Assembly: GCA_030740765.1 (NCBI GenBank)
Contig: JASLWR010000006.1
Coordinates: 1-64,000 of the forward strand
DNA from: Thermoplasmatota archaeon
Lineage (GTDB): Archaea; Thermoplasmatota; Penumbrarchaeia; JASLWR01
Direction of reading: 5' to 3'
Length of the DNA stretch: 64,000 nucleotides
Shown: in pieces, positions 7,396 through 16,508 of the stretch
How the letters are laid out: each line of letters opens with the position of its first letter
Position numbering within the stretch: the stretch's first letter is position 1
Notes under the pieces: model-generated
Databases searched by the model: none
What the model was told of the DNA's origin: nothing
What the model saw: only the letters and a program-made list of their open reading frames with translations
Program-made: the position numbers and the translations under genes

Positions 7396-9753
7396 ATGAC
7401 TGGGGAAGAATTACTTGTGGTAGGCAAACCGCTCCGGCGGGTCGACGCTCTCGATAAAGTGACGGGCCAGGGTATCTATACCGGTGATCTAAAATTCCCC
7501 GATATGCTGCATGCCAAGGTAAAACGCAGCGAACACGCCCATGCGCGAATACTACGGATAGAAACCTCTGAAGCGGAGTCACTACCGGGTGTGATCCGAA
7601 TATTCACATCCAAGGATGTCCCCGGCGAGAATAACGTCGGTGTAATAGTACCCGATCAACCGGTATTCGCCGAGGATACCGTAAGGCATTACGGAGACGC
7701 CGTGGCAATGGTGGTGGCGGAATCGGAGGATCTCGTCAGAAAGGCTGTTGACCTAATAAAAGTGGACTACGATGTAATGCCGGGTGTATTCGACCCCGAA
7801 GAGGCAATGTTACCGAATAGTCCTCTTGTTCACCCGGACGGTAAATACGGTAATGAGGGAAACGTGCTATCGAAAATGGGATATGAAAAGGGTGACGTGG
7901 AAAAGGGTTTTCGGGATGCGGATATCATAGTAGAAGAAGAATACCGCCCCGGTTATCAGGAACATGCATTTATCGAAACTGAACGGTGTATTGCCACAAG
8001 CGACGGGCGAAATGTAACCGTATACGGCTCCCTGCAGTGTCCATTCTATGTGAGGGATGCTGTTGCTGGTGCCCTGGGAATTCCCCGGGCAAGGATACGA
8101 ATAATTCAAACGGCAATTGGCGGTGCCTTCGGGGGGAAGGAGGACGTGCCCTCGGAACTATGCGCGCGAGCCGCACTTGCGGCATATATTCTTAGAAGAC
8201 CCGTAAGAAAGATTAGGAGCAGGGAAGATTCAATTGTGATGCATACAAAAAGACATCCTATGATAATACGACACCGCCTGGGCGCGACCCGGGAGGGAGA
8301 ACTGGTAGCTGCCCGGGTCGAGATCATATCCGACCAGGGAGCATACTGTTCCGTTGGAAAATACGTTCAAAAACGGGCCATGGTACACGCTTGCGGCGCA
8401 TATGACATCCCGAACTCCAAGGTGGATACCAGCTTCGTATATACAAATAACATTCTCACCGGGGCTTTCAGAGGATTCGGAGGACCCCAGGTGGCAGTGG
8501 CCAGCGAACTGCAGATGGACGAACTGGCTCGACGTCTCGGCATGGACCCATTAAAGCTCCGTCTGAAAAATATTGTCGAGAAGGGCGGAATTACGGCAAA
8601 GGGTCAGAATCTAGATAACTGCGGGAAAGGTCTCAGAGAATGTATCGAAAAAGCCGCAAATGTAAGCCAATGGGATGAGAAAAGGGACGCATACGAAAAG
8701 TTCAATGAAAAAATGAAACACTCATCCACCGGGACCCTAAATATTCGTAAAGGGATCGGGATGTCTTCCATTATGTATGGAGTGGCTCTCGGAGGACCCA
8801 CACCCGATTCGGCCACCAGTACCTGCCAGATAACCGAGGACGGTTCGGTCATCATCACCACCGGGGGGACCGAGATGGGTCAGGGAGCGAAAACGGTACT
8901 ATCCCAGATCGCTGCCGAGGCGGTGGGAGTACCGCTACACTACGTCACGATACTTGATGCGGATACCTCCATTGTACAGAACAGCGGTCCATCCGTTGCT
9001 TCGAGGATTACACCGGTAATCGGCGAAGCGACGAGGAGGGGTGCAAAGGAGGCCGTAAGCGAGATAAGTAACTTGGCTTGCAAGCTACTTGGCGTCAACA
9101 GAGTCAGGTCGGTCATTGCTCCCGATGGAACTCCATTCAGTGTACCCGCAGATGCCATGGTCAAAAAGGCCGATATCGATAAATTTCCAGACAAAGTGGA
9201 CTATCACGAACTGGTAAGAAGCTGTTACGGTGAGGCAAAACTACTACTGGGTGTCGGATTCTGTTCTACTCCCACACTCCTTGAGAACGGTGAATACCGG
9301 GATTATTATACCTACTCTTTTGCATGCCACATTGCGGAGGTTGAGGTGGATATGGATACAGGCCGTGTAATGGTCAAGAAATTGACATGCGCCAATGACG
9401 TGGGTAAGGCAATAAATCCCCAGACAGTGGAAGGACAGATCGAGGGAGGGGCCGTACAGGGCATGGGCTATGGGCTCATGGAAGAACTCGTTACCCTGAA
9501 TGGTAGAATTCTAAACCCTTCCCTTGTGGATTATCACATCCCCACTTCCCTGGATGCACCGCAAATAACTCCCCTGATAATAGAAGAGCACGACTCCTTT
9601 GGCCCGTATGGTGCAAAGGGGATCGGCGAGCCGTCCCTTATACCCACACCCGCCGCCGTGTTGAATGCCGTGGGGCATGCCATAGGACTAGCAGTGAGGA
9701 AAACACCCGCGTCGCCCGAGAACGTCTGGAGGGCAATTCGCGATCATAGATGA
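7396..9753 (+). CDS. Molybdenum hydroxylase, large Mo-cofactor subunit
   Basis: A 785-residue catalytic subunit of the xanthine dehydrogenase family that binds molybdopterin cytosine dinucleotide and hydroxylates an aldehyde or N-heterocycle with water as oxygen donor. The N-terminal a/b hammerhead domain covers about residues 20-125. Cofactor-binding motifs are G-G-A-F-G-G-K-E-D (about 245), G-A-F-R-G-F-G-G-P-Q (about 355) and E-M-G-Q-G (about 493). The C-terminal G-A-K-G-I-G-E-P-S supplies the catalytic glutamate near residue 742. There is no active-site cysteine motif of the aerobic CO dehydrogenase (VAYRCSFR) type. It starts two bases after the 2Fe-2S subunit gene, behind GGAGG. No dedicated XdhC or MobA maturation gene lies nearby. 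The substrate cannot be read from the sequence; xanthine, nicotinate-like compounds and aldehydes are possible. Confidence 0.92.
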   Translation: MTGEELLVVGKPLRRVDALDKVTGQGIYTGDLKFPDMLHAKVKRSEHAHARILRIETSEAESLPGVIRIFTSKDVPGENNVGVIVPDQPVFAEDTVRHYGDAVAMVVAESEDLVRKAVDLIKVDYDVMPGVFDPEEAMLPNSPLVHPDGKYGNEGNVLSKMGYEKGDVEKGFRDADIIVEEEYRPGYQEHAFIETERCIATSDGRNVTVYGSLQCPFYVRDAVAGALGIPRARIRIIQTAIGGAFGGKEDVPSELCARAALAAYILRRPVRKIRSREDSIVMHTKRHPMIIRHRLGATREGELVAARVEIISDQGAYCSVGKYVQKRAMVHACGAYDIPNSKVDTSFVYTNNILTGAFRGFGGPQVAVASELQMDELARRLGMDPLKLRLKNIVEKGGITAKGQNLDNCGKGLRECIEKAANVSQWDEKRDAYEKFNEKMKHSSTGTLNIRKGIGMSSIMYGVALGGPTPDSATSTCQITEDGSVIITTGGTEMGQGAKTVLSQIAAEAVGVPLHYVTILDADTSIVQNSGPSVASRITPVIGEATRRGAKEAVSEISNLACKLLGVNRVRSVIAPDGTPFSVPADAMVKKADIDKFPDKVDYHELVRSCYGEAKLLLGVGFCSTPTLLENGEYRDYYTYSFACHIAEVEVDMDTGRVMVKKLTCANDVGKAINPQTVEGQIEGGAVQGMGYGLMEELVTLNGRILNPSLVDYHIPTSLDAPQITPLIIEEHDSFGPYGAKGIGEPSLIPTPAAVLNAVGHAIGLAVRKTPASPENVWRAIRDHR

Positions 9754-9975
9754 AAATCGCCAGGTGATCTCCCGGTAAAAACGGTAAAAAATAAAACAAC
9801 CGTGACCGTTTATACTGAATGGTAGGTCCGACCGGGACAATAGTTTCGAGGACGAAAAGCTAAGCAGGAGAATAGGTTTTCGAAACGAAAACTGCATGGA
9901 AATGACTTTATATACATGAATGTCATATGCACTTTGGATAACAGTAGCAGATGCATAACTTTGAGTTGATATAAA

Positions 9976-10167
9976 ATGCCTGAAAAAAAGGATGAGATTA
10001 CTAAGTCCCTCGATGAGCTTCGAGGCGAGGTGCGCGAGCTGAAGGCAATTGTGAGGGCATTGTATGCCATGGTTCTGGATGGCGGGATGGGTTTCGAAGA
10101 TGACGCACCAGGAGATGAATTTTCGGGTCTGCACCTGATGCTGAATGAAGATGATTTTTCTATGTGA
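9976..10167 (+). CDS. Small coiled-coil acidic protein
   Basis: A 63-residue unrecognised soluble protein. Residues 5-33 form a likely amphipathic helix or coiled coil (KKDEITKSLDELRGEVRELK), followed by an acidic, Met-rich tail ending DEFSGLHLMLNEDDFSM. A TATA-like TTTATATA lies about 60 bases upstream and there is no strong ribosome binding site. It sits alone after the Mo-hydroxylase operon. The regular heptad pattern and archaeal codon use make it likely to be real. No function can be assigned. Confidence 0.55.
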   Translation: MPEKKDEITKSLDELRGEVRELKAIVRALYAMVLDGGMGFEDDAPGDEFSGLHLMLNEDDFSM

Positions 10168-10211
10168 TAACAGTGTTAAGCACCACGTAAGGAAAAAAAT
10201 GTAGATAATCC

Positions 10212-10379
10212 TTAGCGGTCCTCATTCTCTTCCTGAATGTCTTTTGCAACCTGTTCCAGAAGCTCCTCGAAGGACCTGCTCTCGTATATCCTTATAGGTT
10301 TTCTCTGTGAATTCATGGTTGCTACCAGTTTATTGGCATCACGGACTATCTCGATCTCGTAAAGAAGTTGCTTTTGCAT
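10212..10379 (-). CDS. Small conserved-looking protein, 55 residues
   Basis: A 55-residue frame read from MQKQLLYEIEIVRDANKLVA through QRKPIRIYESRSFEELLEQV to EENEDR. The ATG follows GGTG by six bases, a good site for this genome. The pattern of short beta strands followed by a C-terminal amphipathic helix suggests a folded domain rather than a random frame. It is downstream of, and in the same direction as, the coiled-coil gene at 10419-10697, so they may share a transcript. No family is recognised. Confidence 0.6.
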   Translation of the reverse strand: MQKQLLYEIEIVRDANKLVATMNSQRKPIRIYESRSFEELLEQVAKDIQEENEDR

Positions 10380-10418
10380 TTTTAACACCTTTCTCTGCCA
10401 TTATCCATAATAATAAAA

Positions 10419-10697
10419 TCAGAAAAAAAAGGATTTCTTTTTCTTTTTCTCTTCTTTCTCCTTTTCTTTCTCTTTATCCTTCTTCATAATATTCTGGCGC
10501 GCCATCTTTTTCCTTCGTATCTCATCCCTCAATTCACGAATATTATTAGAGTGTTTGCTCTTGACCTTGTGGAACTCGGCCTTGGTAATCTTTCCCAGGG
10601 AGGAGAGTTCCTTGGCTTTGAAAATCTTCTCCTGGTGTACTCCGATCTTATCCTCGCTTTTCTGTATCATTTTGTTCAGTTTATCCATCTTTGTCAT
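10419..10697 (-). CDS. Basic coiled-coil protein with lysine-rich tail
   Basis: A 92-residue highly charged protein. Residues 1-70 are helical with coiled-coil character (MDKLNKMIQKSEDKIG, then IRELRDEIRRKKMARQ), and the C-terminus is a run of K and E ending KKKKKSFFF. The start at 10697 follows GGTGGT by three bases; a second ATG nine bases downstream is possible. The lysine-rich tail suggests nucleic-acid or acidic-surface binding, but this is inference. It lies between two other small minus-strand genes. Confidence 0.6.
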   Translation of the reverse strand: MTKMDKLNKMIQKSEDKIGVHQEKIFKAKELSSLGKITKAEFHKVKSKHSNNIRELRDEIRRKKMARQNIMKKDKEKEKEKEEKKKKKSFFF

Positions 10698-10789
10698 GGG
10701 ACCACCGCTCCAGCACCATAATGGCTCATATTATTATTGGATAAATAAAGGTTGTAGATAAATGTTTTCCCGAATCTTCCCTCGCGTAT

Positions 10790-11008
10790 CTAGGATCCTT
10801 CAATCACGTTCCTCTTTATCTTCTCATATCCGAGGCTGAAACGCATGGAGTAACAAAATGCATCGAAATAGTTGGTCTCGATGCGGTGAACCTTCCCGTA
10901 AATCCGCTTGTAGCAATGCGAGCAAACGAAGCCCGAATCACCCTTATCGCTGCCATAGAGGTCCAGATGATCGTTCATCATTCGGTCGAGAATTGGGTCG
11001 AACAGCAA
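10790..11008 (-). CDS. Small putative zinc-binding protein
   Basis: A 72-residue frame with one C-x2-C pair in a zinc-finger context (GFVCSHCYKRIYGKVHRIET) and a later cysteine (DAFCYSM). It starts with TTG at 11008, four bases after the stop of the zinc-ribbon gene at 11013-11204, and GGGAAGTGA just upstream may serve as ribosome binding site. The coupling suggests a two-gene unit. Only half of a zinc ribbon is present, so zinc binding may need a partner or His residues. No function is assigned. Confidence 0.5.
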   Translation of the reverse strand: MLFDPILDRMMNDHLDLYGSDKGDSGFVCSHCYKRIYGKVHRIETNYFDAFCYSMRFSLGYEKIKRNVIEGS

Positions 11009-11012
11009 TAGT

Positions 11013-11204
11013 TCACTTCCCTTTCACAGGGATCCATTCGTGGGTCTCCTCGTCATAGAGTTGGTAACCGTGCTCGTTGAAACAGGAATTGCACTCCGCA
11101 TTGGTACATCGGTACAATATGCTTCTTTCACCTTCGTTCCCCATGTTCACTGGCAGCAGGATCCCACTCTCGCATAATCCGCATTTTGGATACATCGTGT
11201 CCAT
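11013..11204 (-). CDS. Small zinc-ribbon protein
   Basis: A 63-residue protein built around one zinc ribbon: C-x2-C near the start (YPKCGLCESGILLPV) and a second knuckle (RCTNAECNSCFNEHG), followed by LYDEETHEWIPVKGK. The frame is open further upstream, but I place the start at 11204 because GGGAGGA lies eight bases before it and the upstream part does not read like protein. Such ribbons in archaea bind RNA polymerase, nucleic acids or partner proteins. Two further zinc-ribbon proteins in the window (44810-44941 and 31131-31463) are of the same kind but not obviously homologous. Confidence 0.6.
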   Translation of the reverse strand: MDTMYPKCGLCESGILLPVNMGNEGERSILYRCTNAECNSCFNEHGYQLYDEETHEWIPVKGK

Positions 11205-11505
11205 GGTCCATTCCTCCCTAGATTTTGAGTATCTCTCTGAGCAATTGCTTCGGGCCGCTTGGATTTTTCGCAATTCAAACATGGCGGCAAACATGAAAAA
11301 CCGAGTAAAGCTGGTTCTTGTGCATCGGACAATTAACCATATGATATAAATATATTGACCAGATGTTGTCTCTACGATAAGCAAGTTATCGATTAAAAAT
11401 TTTTAATATGTCCCCGAAATCTTTATTAATGGATTGTCATAATAACTACCACGCTCGATACGGGAAATCACCGTTATCGAGTAGAGAATTAGAGGTATGG
11501 ATACT

Positions 11506-12255
11506 ATGAAGATACTGCCCATCATTCTGATCGCTGTGGGAGTCGTGGTTTTCATCGCGGGAATCGCTGGTATAATCTTCTTTATAGATATCGTCTGCGA
11601 TTCGCCTGAAGACATTGGGACAATGTCGCAAGAGGGAGAAACACGAAAGGTTTACGGGACCATTTTTATTGCTCCCGAGGATTATGATTTTAATGGGTGG
11701 CCAGATCCAATATACGGATCTCGATACAAACGCTATAATTATACTTTTGTAGAAGGAAACGGGGATTATTATTTTTATTCGGAGAACAAATTAGATGTCG
11801 AAGCCGGCTCATCGTATGTCATCGAAATAGAATATAAAAATGCAAGGACGGGACAGGACCAACCAGAGGGTCCGGCATTGAAAGATGAAAGTACGGATTC
11901 CATTTCGGGTGTCTTCACATATCGTCTGCCGGGAATTGCAATTGGCATTGTTGGTCTAGGAGTGGTTGGCGTAGGAGTATTTCTCATCACGATAGAGGTA
12001 AAAAAGAAAATCAAAAAAACTAAGGAACGTTCAAGAAAAAAAGAGGCCGTGAACAAACAGATGGAATTGCTTGAACGAGAGATACAGATGGCGATAGGGG
12101 CGGGCAGCCCAAGACCCGACATACATTATCAAGCTCCTCCTGGCCAGCAACAAGTACCCCCGCAGGCGCAACGGCAGATGCAGCCAGGTCAGCAAATGCC
12201 CCCAACGGGCCAAATGCCTCCCCGGGGCCCTCCCGGACCTCCCTTTCAGCAATGA
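11506..12255 (+). CDS. Two-pass membrane protein with Pro/Gln-rich tail
   Basis: A 249-residue membrane protein. The first hydrophobic segment (residues about 2-25, ILPIILIAVGVVVFIAGIAG) precedes an extracellular domain of about 115 residues with Tyr-rich beta strands. A second membrane segment (about 143-165, IAIGIVGLGVVGVGVFLI) leads to a basic helical stretch (KKKIKKTKERSRKKE) and then a cytosolic tail rich in Pro, Gln and Met (PGQQQVPPQAQRQM). I place the start at 11506, nine bases after GAGGT; the ATG at 11497 abuts that site. The Pro/Gln tail resembles the proline-rich linker of the neighbouring coiled-coil protein at 12336-16175, which may hint at a shared partner. Function is unknown. 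Confidence 0.7.
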   Translation: MKILPIILIAVGVVVFIAGIAGIIFFIDIVCDSPEDIGTMSQEGETRKVYGTIFIAPEDYDFNGWPDPIYGSRYKRYNYTFVEGNGDYYFYSENKLDVEAGSSYVIEIEYKNARTGQDQPEGPALKDESTDSISGVFTYRLPGIAIGIVGLGVVGVGVFLITIEVKKKIKKTKERSRKKEAVNKQMELLEREIQMAIGAGSPRPDIHYQAPPGQQQVPPQAQRQMQPGQQMPPTGQMPPRGPPGPPFQQ

Positions 12256-12335
12256 GACATCTGATCAGTTTTCCATAAGTTCCAAAAACGCGATCGAAAT
12301 AAAACCATTGCGGCTCGTCCTTTGTCCGATTCGTC

Positions 12336-15300
12336 CTATTTTAGACTTTTACCGCACTGGGAGCAGAAAGTACTGTTTCGCGGGATATTGCCCGAACAAT
12401 ATGGGCAGCTCATTGAAGAACTATCCAGTTTACTGTAAATGTTTCTTATCTCAGCCAAGAGGTCCGTGGTGGCACCCGACTTGGCTGTACCGGAAGCAGG
12501 TGGAACCACTGCTTGAGCAGGATTTTTTAGGGGAGGATTAGCAAGCCCCTCGAATAATGGATCTTTATGCATTTCTGGTGGAGGAGAGGGATTTCTGGTT
12601 CCCGCCCCGGTCCAATCCCTGTTTACGGAATGAGTGGAGTCGGTGTTCCCCACCTGCATTCCCGCAGTTCGTGCAAAGTTAGGGACCGGGCTGCCGGATG
12701 AAACCGGAGGGATTGCCTGGGTTGGCAAGGGTGCCGGCTTTTGTTCGCCCAGTGATGGAGGTGGAGGAGCAAGAGGTTCAGGCCTGCTCCTTGAAGATAT
12801 ATGTTTCAGTTGGACCGACAGTGAATGTTCTACGATATTCTTGGCCATTCCCTTTGCCTCCTCGTATCTTCCCTGTGATAAAAAGACATTGATCTCGTTG
12901 AACTGACCTTCAAGTTCCACCACATTTGCCCCCAGTTCTTTCGTCTCGTCTATTTTAAGTCTGGATAGTTTCACCAGTTCTGTAAGTTCATGGAATTCCT
13001 TTACCGAATCTCTAATGCTCTTGCGAGCACTCTCAATGGAATTCGATGCCCGTAAAAAATCGAATTCAGCAATGGCATTCTGGGCGACTTGTGCAATTTC
13101 CTGAGCCTTTTTCACATAAATCTGAGCCCTTTTCGCTTCCTCGATTTCTTCATGGAGACGTTCAAGTGATTCGAACATCTCTCCCTGGTGGCGGCACTCC
13201 TTCATGGTATTCCGGCACTCCTCCGCGTACTTCTTCACCATGTCGTAGTTTCCTTTCTCCAATTCGGGACGGGCCAGCAATAATATTTCCTCAGCTTTCT
13301 TGATGTCCGAGCCCTGTTCTTCCATCTGATTAAGTTCTTTTCTGATACTTTTCAATATCTGTATCGTCTCCTCATAGTTCTTCTGGTTGTCCAATGAACT
13401 CTCTATATTTTCGAATAATGCAATTGCCTTTTCCAACTCCCCCCACTGCATAGCCTCCATGGCTGCGTTGAGTTGTGGCGTTTGAGCGGAAAGGTCAGTT
13501 CCCTGCTCTCCAAGAGTCTCCATACGGGTCTGGACGTGAACCATCCTTTCTTGGAGTTTTACGTTCAATACCTTTTTCTGCAGCTCCGCGATCTCCTCGT
13601 CAAGTTTAGCAAAAAGTACCTCCGCCTCGTCATATCGTTTTTCCTTCGATATGTCCGATATTTTCTCGAGAAGCGCTGCGGCAAAGGAAAGATCGGCATC
13701 ATCCTTTTCCAGTTCTTCTATTTCGAGTCGACATCTCTCAATGTGTCCCTCTATACGCTCCTCCACGAATTTCTCTCGTACCTCCGCCATCATAACGTTT
13801 GCATTTGCAAGATATTTCCTGGCATACTCAATATTTGTATCCATCATCCTTTCAGCTATGGTAAGTTCCCGTTTGAGATTCTTCAGGGCAATATCGGGAT
13901 AATTACCTTCCTTCATCTCACCCCGTAATTTTGAGATATCTACGAAAAGTTCTTCCATATCCCGGAGTCCCTCCAACTGGGACGCCGCTTCCTCCATTAT
14001 CTCTTTCGCACCATCGCTTTGACCCCGCTCATTCAAGACCGCAACCCTTTCAAACAGCCTTTTAATAGTCCGTATCGCTTCGTTTTCTCCCATGACCGAC
14101 TCTTTTTTTGCAAGGTCTTCTTGAAGTTCTGCCAACTTTGCATTGAGATCTCCCGAGGCATAGGAGTCATTGACGACTTTTGAGAGAGCGCCGAAATGTT
14201 CGGAAAGCGATGTGATATCTCTGGAATTCAGCGCCTGAACGGTCAAAGATAGCGTTTCCTCCACATCGGGAATGGCAATATTTTTTGATTGTGCCTCCTC
14301 TATACGCTCCCCTAGCTGTCCCAATTCTCCCGTGTAAGTGGTCAGAATATCCGTCACGAGCCGGTTTAATATCTCCTCAGCCTCGGCAAGGTCTCCTCTA
14401 TCGACACAATCATTGATACCATCGATAGATTTCTCCATTTCATCCGTGCTGACCTCCAGCTCGTTTAGTTTTCCGGCGGCATCTTTGCAGTCTATGAGAA
14501 TCCGGTCCAGGTATTCCCCTTTTTGTTTCTCCTTTGCATCCTCGATCTGTGCCTTCGCATGTTCAAAATGAGCTGTAAATCGAAATTTATCATGGCCGAT
14601 ACTCTCTTCTGCCAGCGACAGTTCCCCCAAGATCCCATCCGCATCCACTCCGAATCCCCGGAGTGTTTCTATCTCTCCCTTGAGGACGGGAATTTCCTTC
14701 AGAGTATCCACAAGTTCTTCGATATCGGAGAGGATTCTATCACTCCGCTCCAGTATCTCCGCTAGTTCGATATAATTTCCCGCCACCAGATTCTCAGCCG
14801 CTTCGCTCACCACCGAATCCAATCCGAAAGCTCCTGCCGCCGATGGTCCTAAAATCTCTTTTACCGTGTTTACCCTCGTGGAGAACTCCCTTAAAAGACT
14901 ATTGTATTTTCTCATGTTCGTACTGTCTTCGACGGTCTTTTTGATAGTACCTATGAGCCGGGAAAATTCCGTAAAATCATTCGATTTGAATGCCAAAACG
15001 GCAGCTTCCATTTCACTCTGCCCCTCATCGTATCGTATTCCTTCTTCCAGAGCCGAGGAAAGGAGACCCTGTGTTTTCAACAAATCGGACTTGTGGAGCT
15101 CCATCTCGTTTTCGAAGGTCTTTTCACACCATGCCAGGGCCTCGTTTGCCTTGTCCATGGCGCCATCGGGGTTCATTGCAAGAAGTTCCTGGGCATTTTG
15201 AAGCATCTGAAATGCCGGCGCGGTCTCGATTCCCGCACCGCTCATCTTGTTGATCCACTGAAAAGCCTCTTTCACACGCAGATTGACACTTGCAGGGTCT

Positions 15301-16175
15301 GCTCCCGGGGAACGGGATTGTTCTGCACGGTGAGTTTGATCCTTTTCGGGTGCTGGGGCCGAATACGAGTACGGCTGAGCTACGGGTATTGGCGGGGGAC
15401 CGTAGGAACTGACCGGTGGAGGGGAATTTGGAGGGTCTTTGTACGAGTATTTTGGAGGTACGGGTATCCCCTGAGAACCGTATGAACTTACAGGAGGTGG
15501 AGCTTCCAGAGGAGCTAGAGAGGATGGAGGTATGGGAGGAGCAGGCTTGGTCGTCGGTGGTTCAGCCGGAGGGGCTGGTTTAAATGGAGGAGGTGTTCCA
15601 AATGGGGGTGTAGTTGGTGGAATGATACTTGGGGATTCATCAGGAGCTATAGGTGGAAATGGAGTTGGATTGGAGAACGGTGGCGGATCAGGGGAATGAG
15701 GCGGTGGCGGACCTGCCGGGTTTTGTTGGTAACGGATCAACTCAGCCTTGGTGGCTTTTGCCTCGTCCTTTTTTCCCATCAATTCAAGAACCCTTATTTT
15801 TTCCCGCAATACTATAAAATTATCCGGAGCGATACTGAGTGCTTTGTTGTAATTATCAAGAGCACCAGAGGAATTATTCAGAACGGAAAAGAAGTTCCCG
15901 AGCAGGTGATACATCCTGGCTGAGCCTATGATGTCACCGGTCTCTTTTTCCAACTTTCCAAGCTCCAGGAGAATATCCTGTATAGCCATCAGCTCGGGGG
16001 GTTTAAGAGTATATTTCACCCCCTTGGTGATCATATCGGGAATGGAAGTATTCCCCAGCCTCTTGGCAAATCCTACCCCGGATTCCTTTACTCTGTCTAA
16101 GGGATTGACTCCGCACTTCATGCAAAGCTGATTGGCCCCTGCATCATTTTTCCCGCATATAAGACAATAATTCAT
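12336..16175 (-). CDS. Giant cytosolic coiled-coil protein with zinc ribbons at both ends
   Basis: A 1279-residue protein without a signal peptide or membrane segment. It opens with a zinc ribbon (residues 1-30, C-L-I-C and C-M-K-C), then a short TPR-like helical region (about 45-145, with A-R-M-Y-H-L-L-G and A-L-D-N-Y-N-K-A-L). A 150-residue proline-rich linker with repeated PPPVSSYG follows (about 155-300). About 800 residues of charged alpha-helical coiled coil come next, with recurring L-E-x-G-N-Y-x-x-A and A-E-E-I-L/E-x-A units spaced 80-100 residues apart. A second proline-rich stretch leads to a C-terminal zinc ribbon (CPYCSGNIP, FCSQCGKSL). This layout suggests a scaffold or filament-forming protein; the repeated helical units could also be tropomyosin- or plectin-like bundles. 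It is divergent from the surface protein at 16509. No enzymatic motif is visible. Confidence 0.75.
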   Translation of the reverse strand: MNYCLICGKNDAGANQLCMKCGVNPLDRVKESGVGFAKRLGNTSIPDMITKGVKYTLKPPELMAIQDILLELGKLEKETGDIIGSARMYHLLGNFFSVLNNSSGALDNYNKALSIAPDNFIVLREKIRVLELMGKKDEAKATKAELIRYQQNPAGPPPPHSPDPPPFSNPTPFPPIAPDESPSIIPPTTPPFGTPPPFKPAPPAEPPTTKPAPPIPPSSLAPLEAPPPVSSYGSQGIPVPPKYSYKDPPNSPPPVSSYGPPPIPVAQPYSYSAPAPEKDQTHRAEQSRSPGADPASVNLRVKEAFQWINKMSGAGIETAPAFQMLQNAQELLAMNPDGAMDKANEALAWCEKTFENEMELHKSDLLKTQGLLSSALEEGIRYDEGQSEMEAAVLAFKSNDFTEFSRLIGTIKKTVEDSTNMRKYNSLLREFSTRVNTVKEILGPSAAGAFGLDSVVSEAAENLVAGNYIELAEILERSDRILSDIEELVDTLKEIPVLKGEIETLRGFGVDADGILGELSLAEESIGHDKFRFTAHFEHAKAQIEDAKEKQKGEYLDRILIDCKDAAGKLNELEVSTDEMEKSIDGINDCVDRGDLAEAEEILNRLVTDILTTYTGELGQLGERIEEAQSKNIAIPDVEETLSLTVQALNSRDITSLSEHFGALSKVVNDSYASGDLNAKLAELQEDLAKKESVMGENEAIRTIKRLFERVAVLNERGQSDGAKEIMEEAASQLEGLRDMEELFVDISKLRGEMKEGNYPDIALKNLKRELTIAERMMDTNIEYARKYLANANVMMAEVREKFVEERIEGHIERCRLEIEELEKDDADLSFAAALLEKISDISKEKRYDEAEVLFAKLDEEIAELQKKVLNVKLQERMVHVQTRMETLGEQGTDLSAQTPQLNAAMEAMQWGELEKAIALFENIESSLDNQKNYEETIQILKSIRKELNQMEEQGSDIKKAEEILLLARPELEKGNYDMVKKYAEECRNTMKECRHQGEMFESLERLHEEIEEAKRAQIYVKKAQEIAQVAQNAIAEFDFLRASNSIESARKSIRDSVKEFHELTELVKLSRLKIDETKELGANVVELEGQFNEINVFLSQGRYEEAKGMAKNIVEHSLSVQLKHISSRSRPEPLAPPPPSLGEQKPAPLPTQAIPPVSSGSPVPNFARTAGMQVGNTDSTHSVNRDWTGAGTRNPSPPPEMHKDPLFEGLANPPLKNPAQAVVPPASGTAKSGATTDLLAEIRNIYSKLDSSSMSCPYCSGNIPRNSTFCSQCGKSLK

Positions 16176-16508
16176 ATTTGTCCACCGGTTTTGGCTGCCC
16201 TGATACCCCGAATTTATTTGGTTGCTCGTGAGTTCGTTAGTACCGATTTTGGAACAAGCTGTCAGTTGATCGGATTTCCAAGAGAGATAATTGCAACTAA
16301 TATAAAATCTTTTATGGAAATTATTGCGTATGCTTCAAATAATCAGAGGAAAATAGGTCTTTCTTTATTATTTCCACCTCATTCCTTATTGTATGAAAAC
16401 GACTTTTGAAAACAGGAGAAGTTCTACAAAACCATTATTTATCATATAGGAAGATATATGGGTTGGCTCTCGAACAGAAAGGAACGGTAGCAGTAACGGT
16501 GTTAAAGG
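16176..16508. other. Divergent promoter region
   Basis: About 330 bases between two divergent giant-protein genes. A plus-strand TATA-like element (attatttatcata, near 16433-16445) lies roughly 65-75 bases before the ATG at 16509, and AT-rich tracts near 16290-16330 may serve the minus-strand gene. I see no RNA gene, no long inverted repeat and no convincing ORF, although a 72-codon plus frame (16191-16409) is open. Confidence 0.4.
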
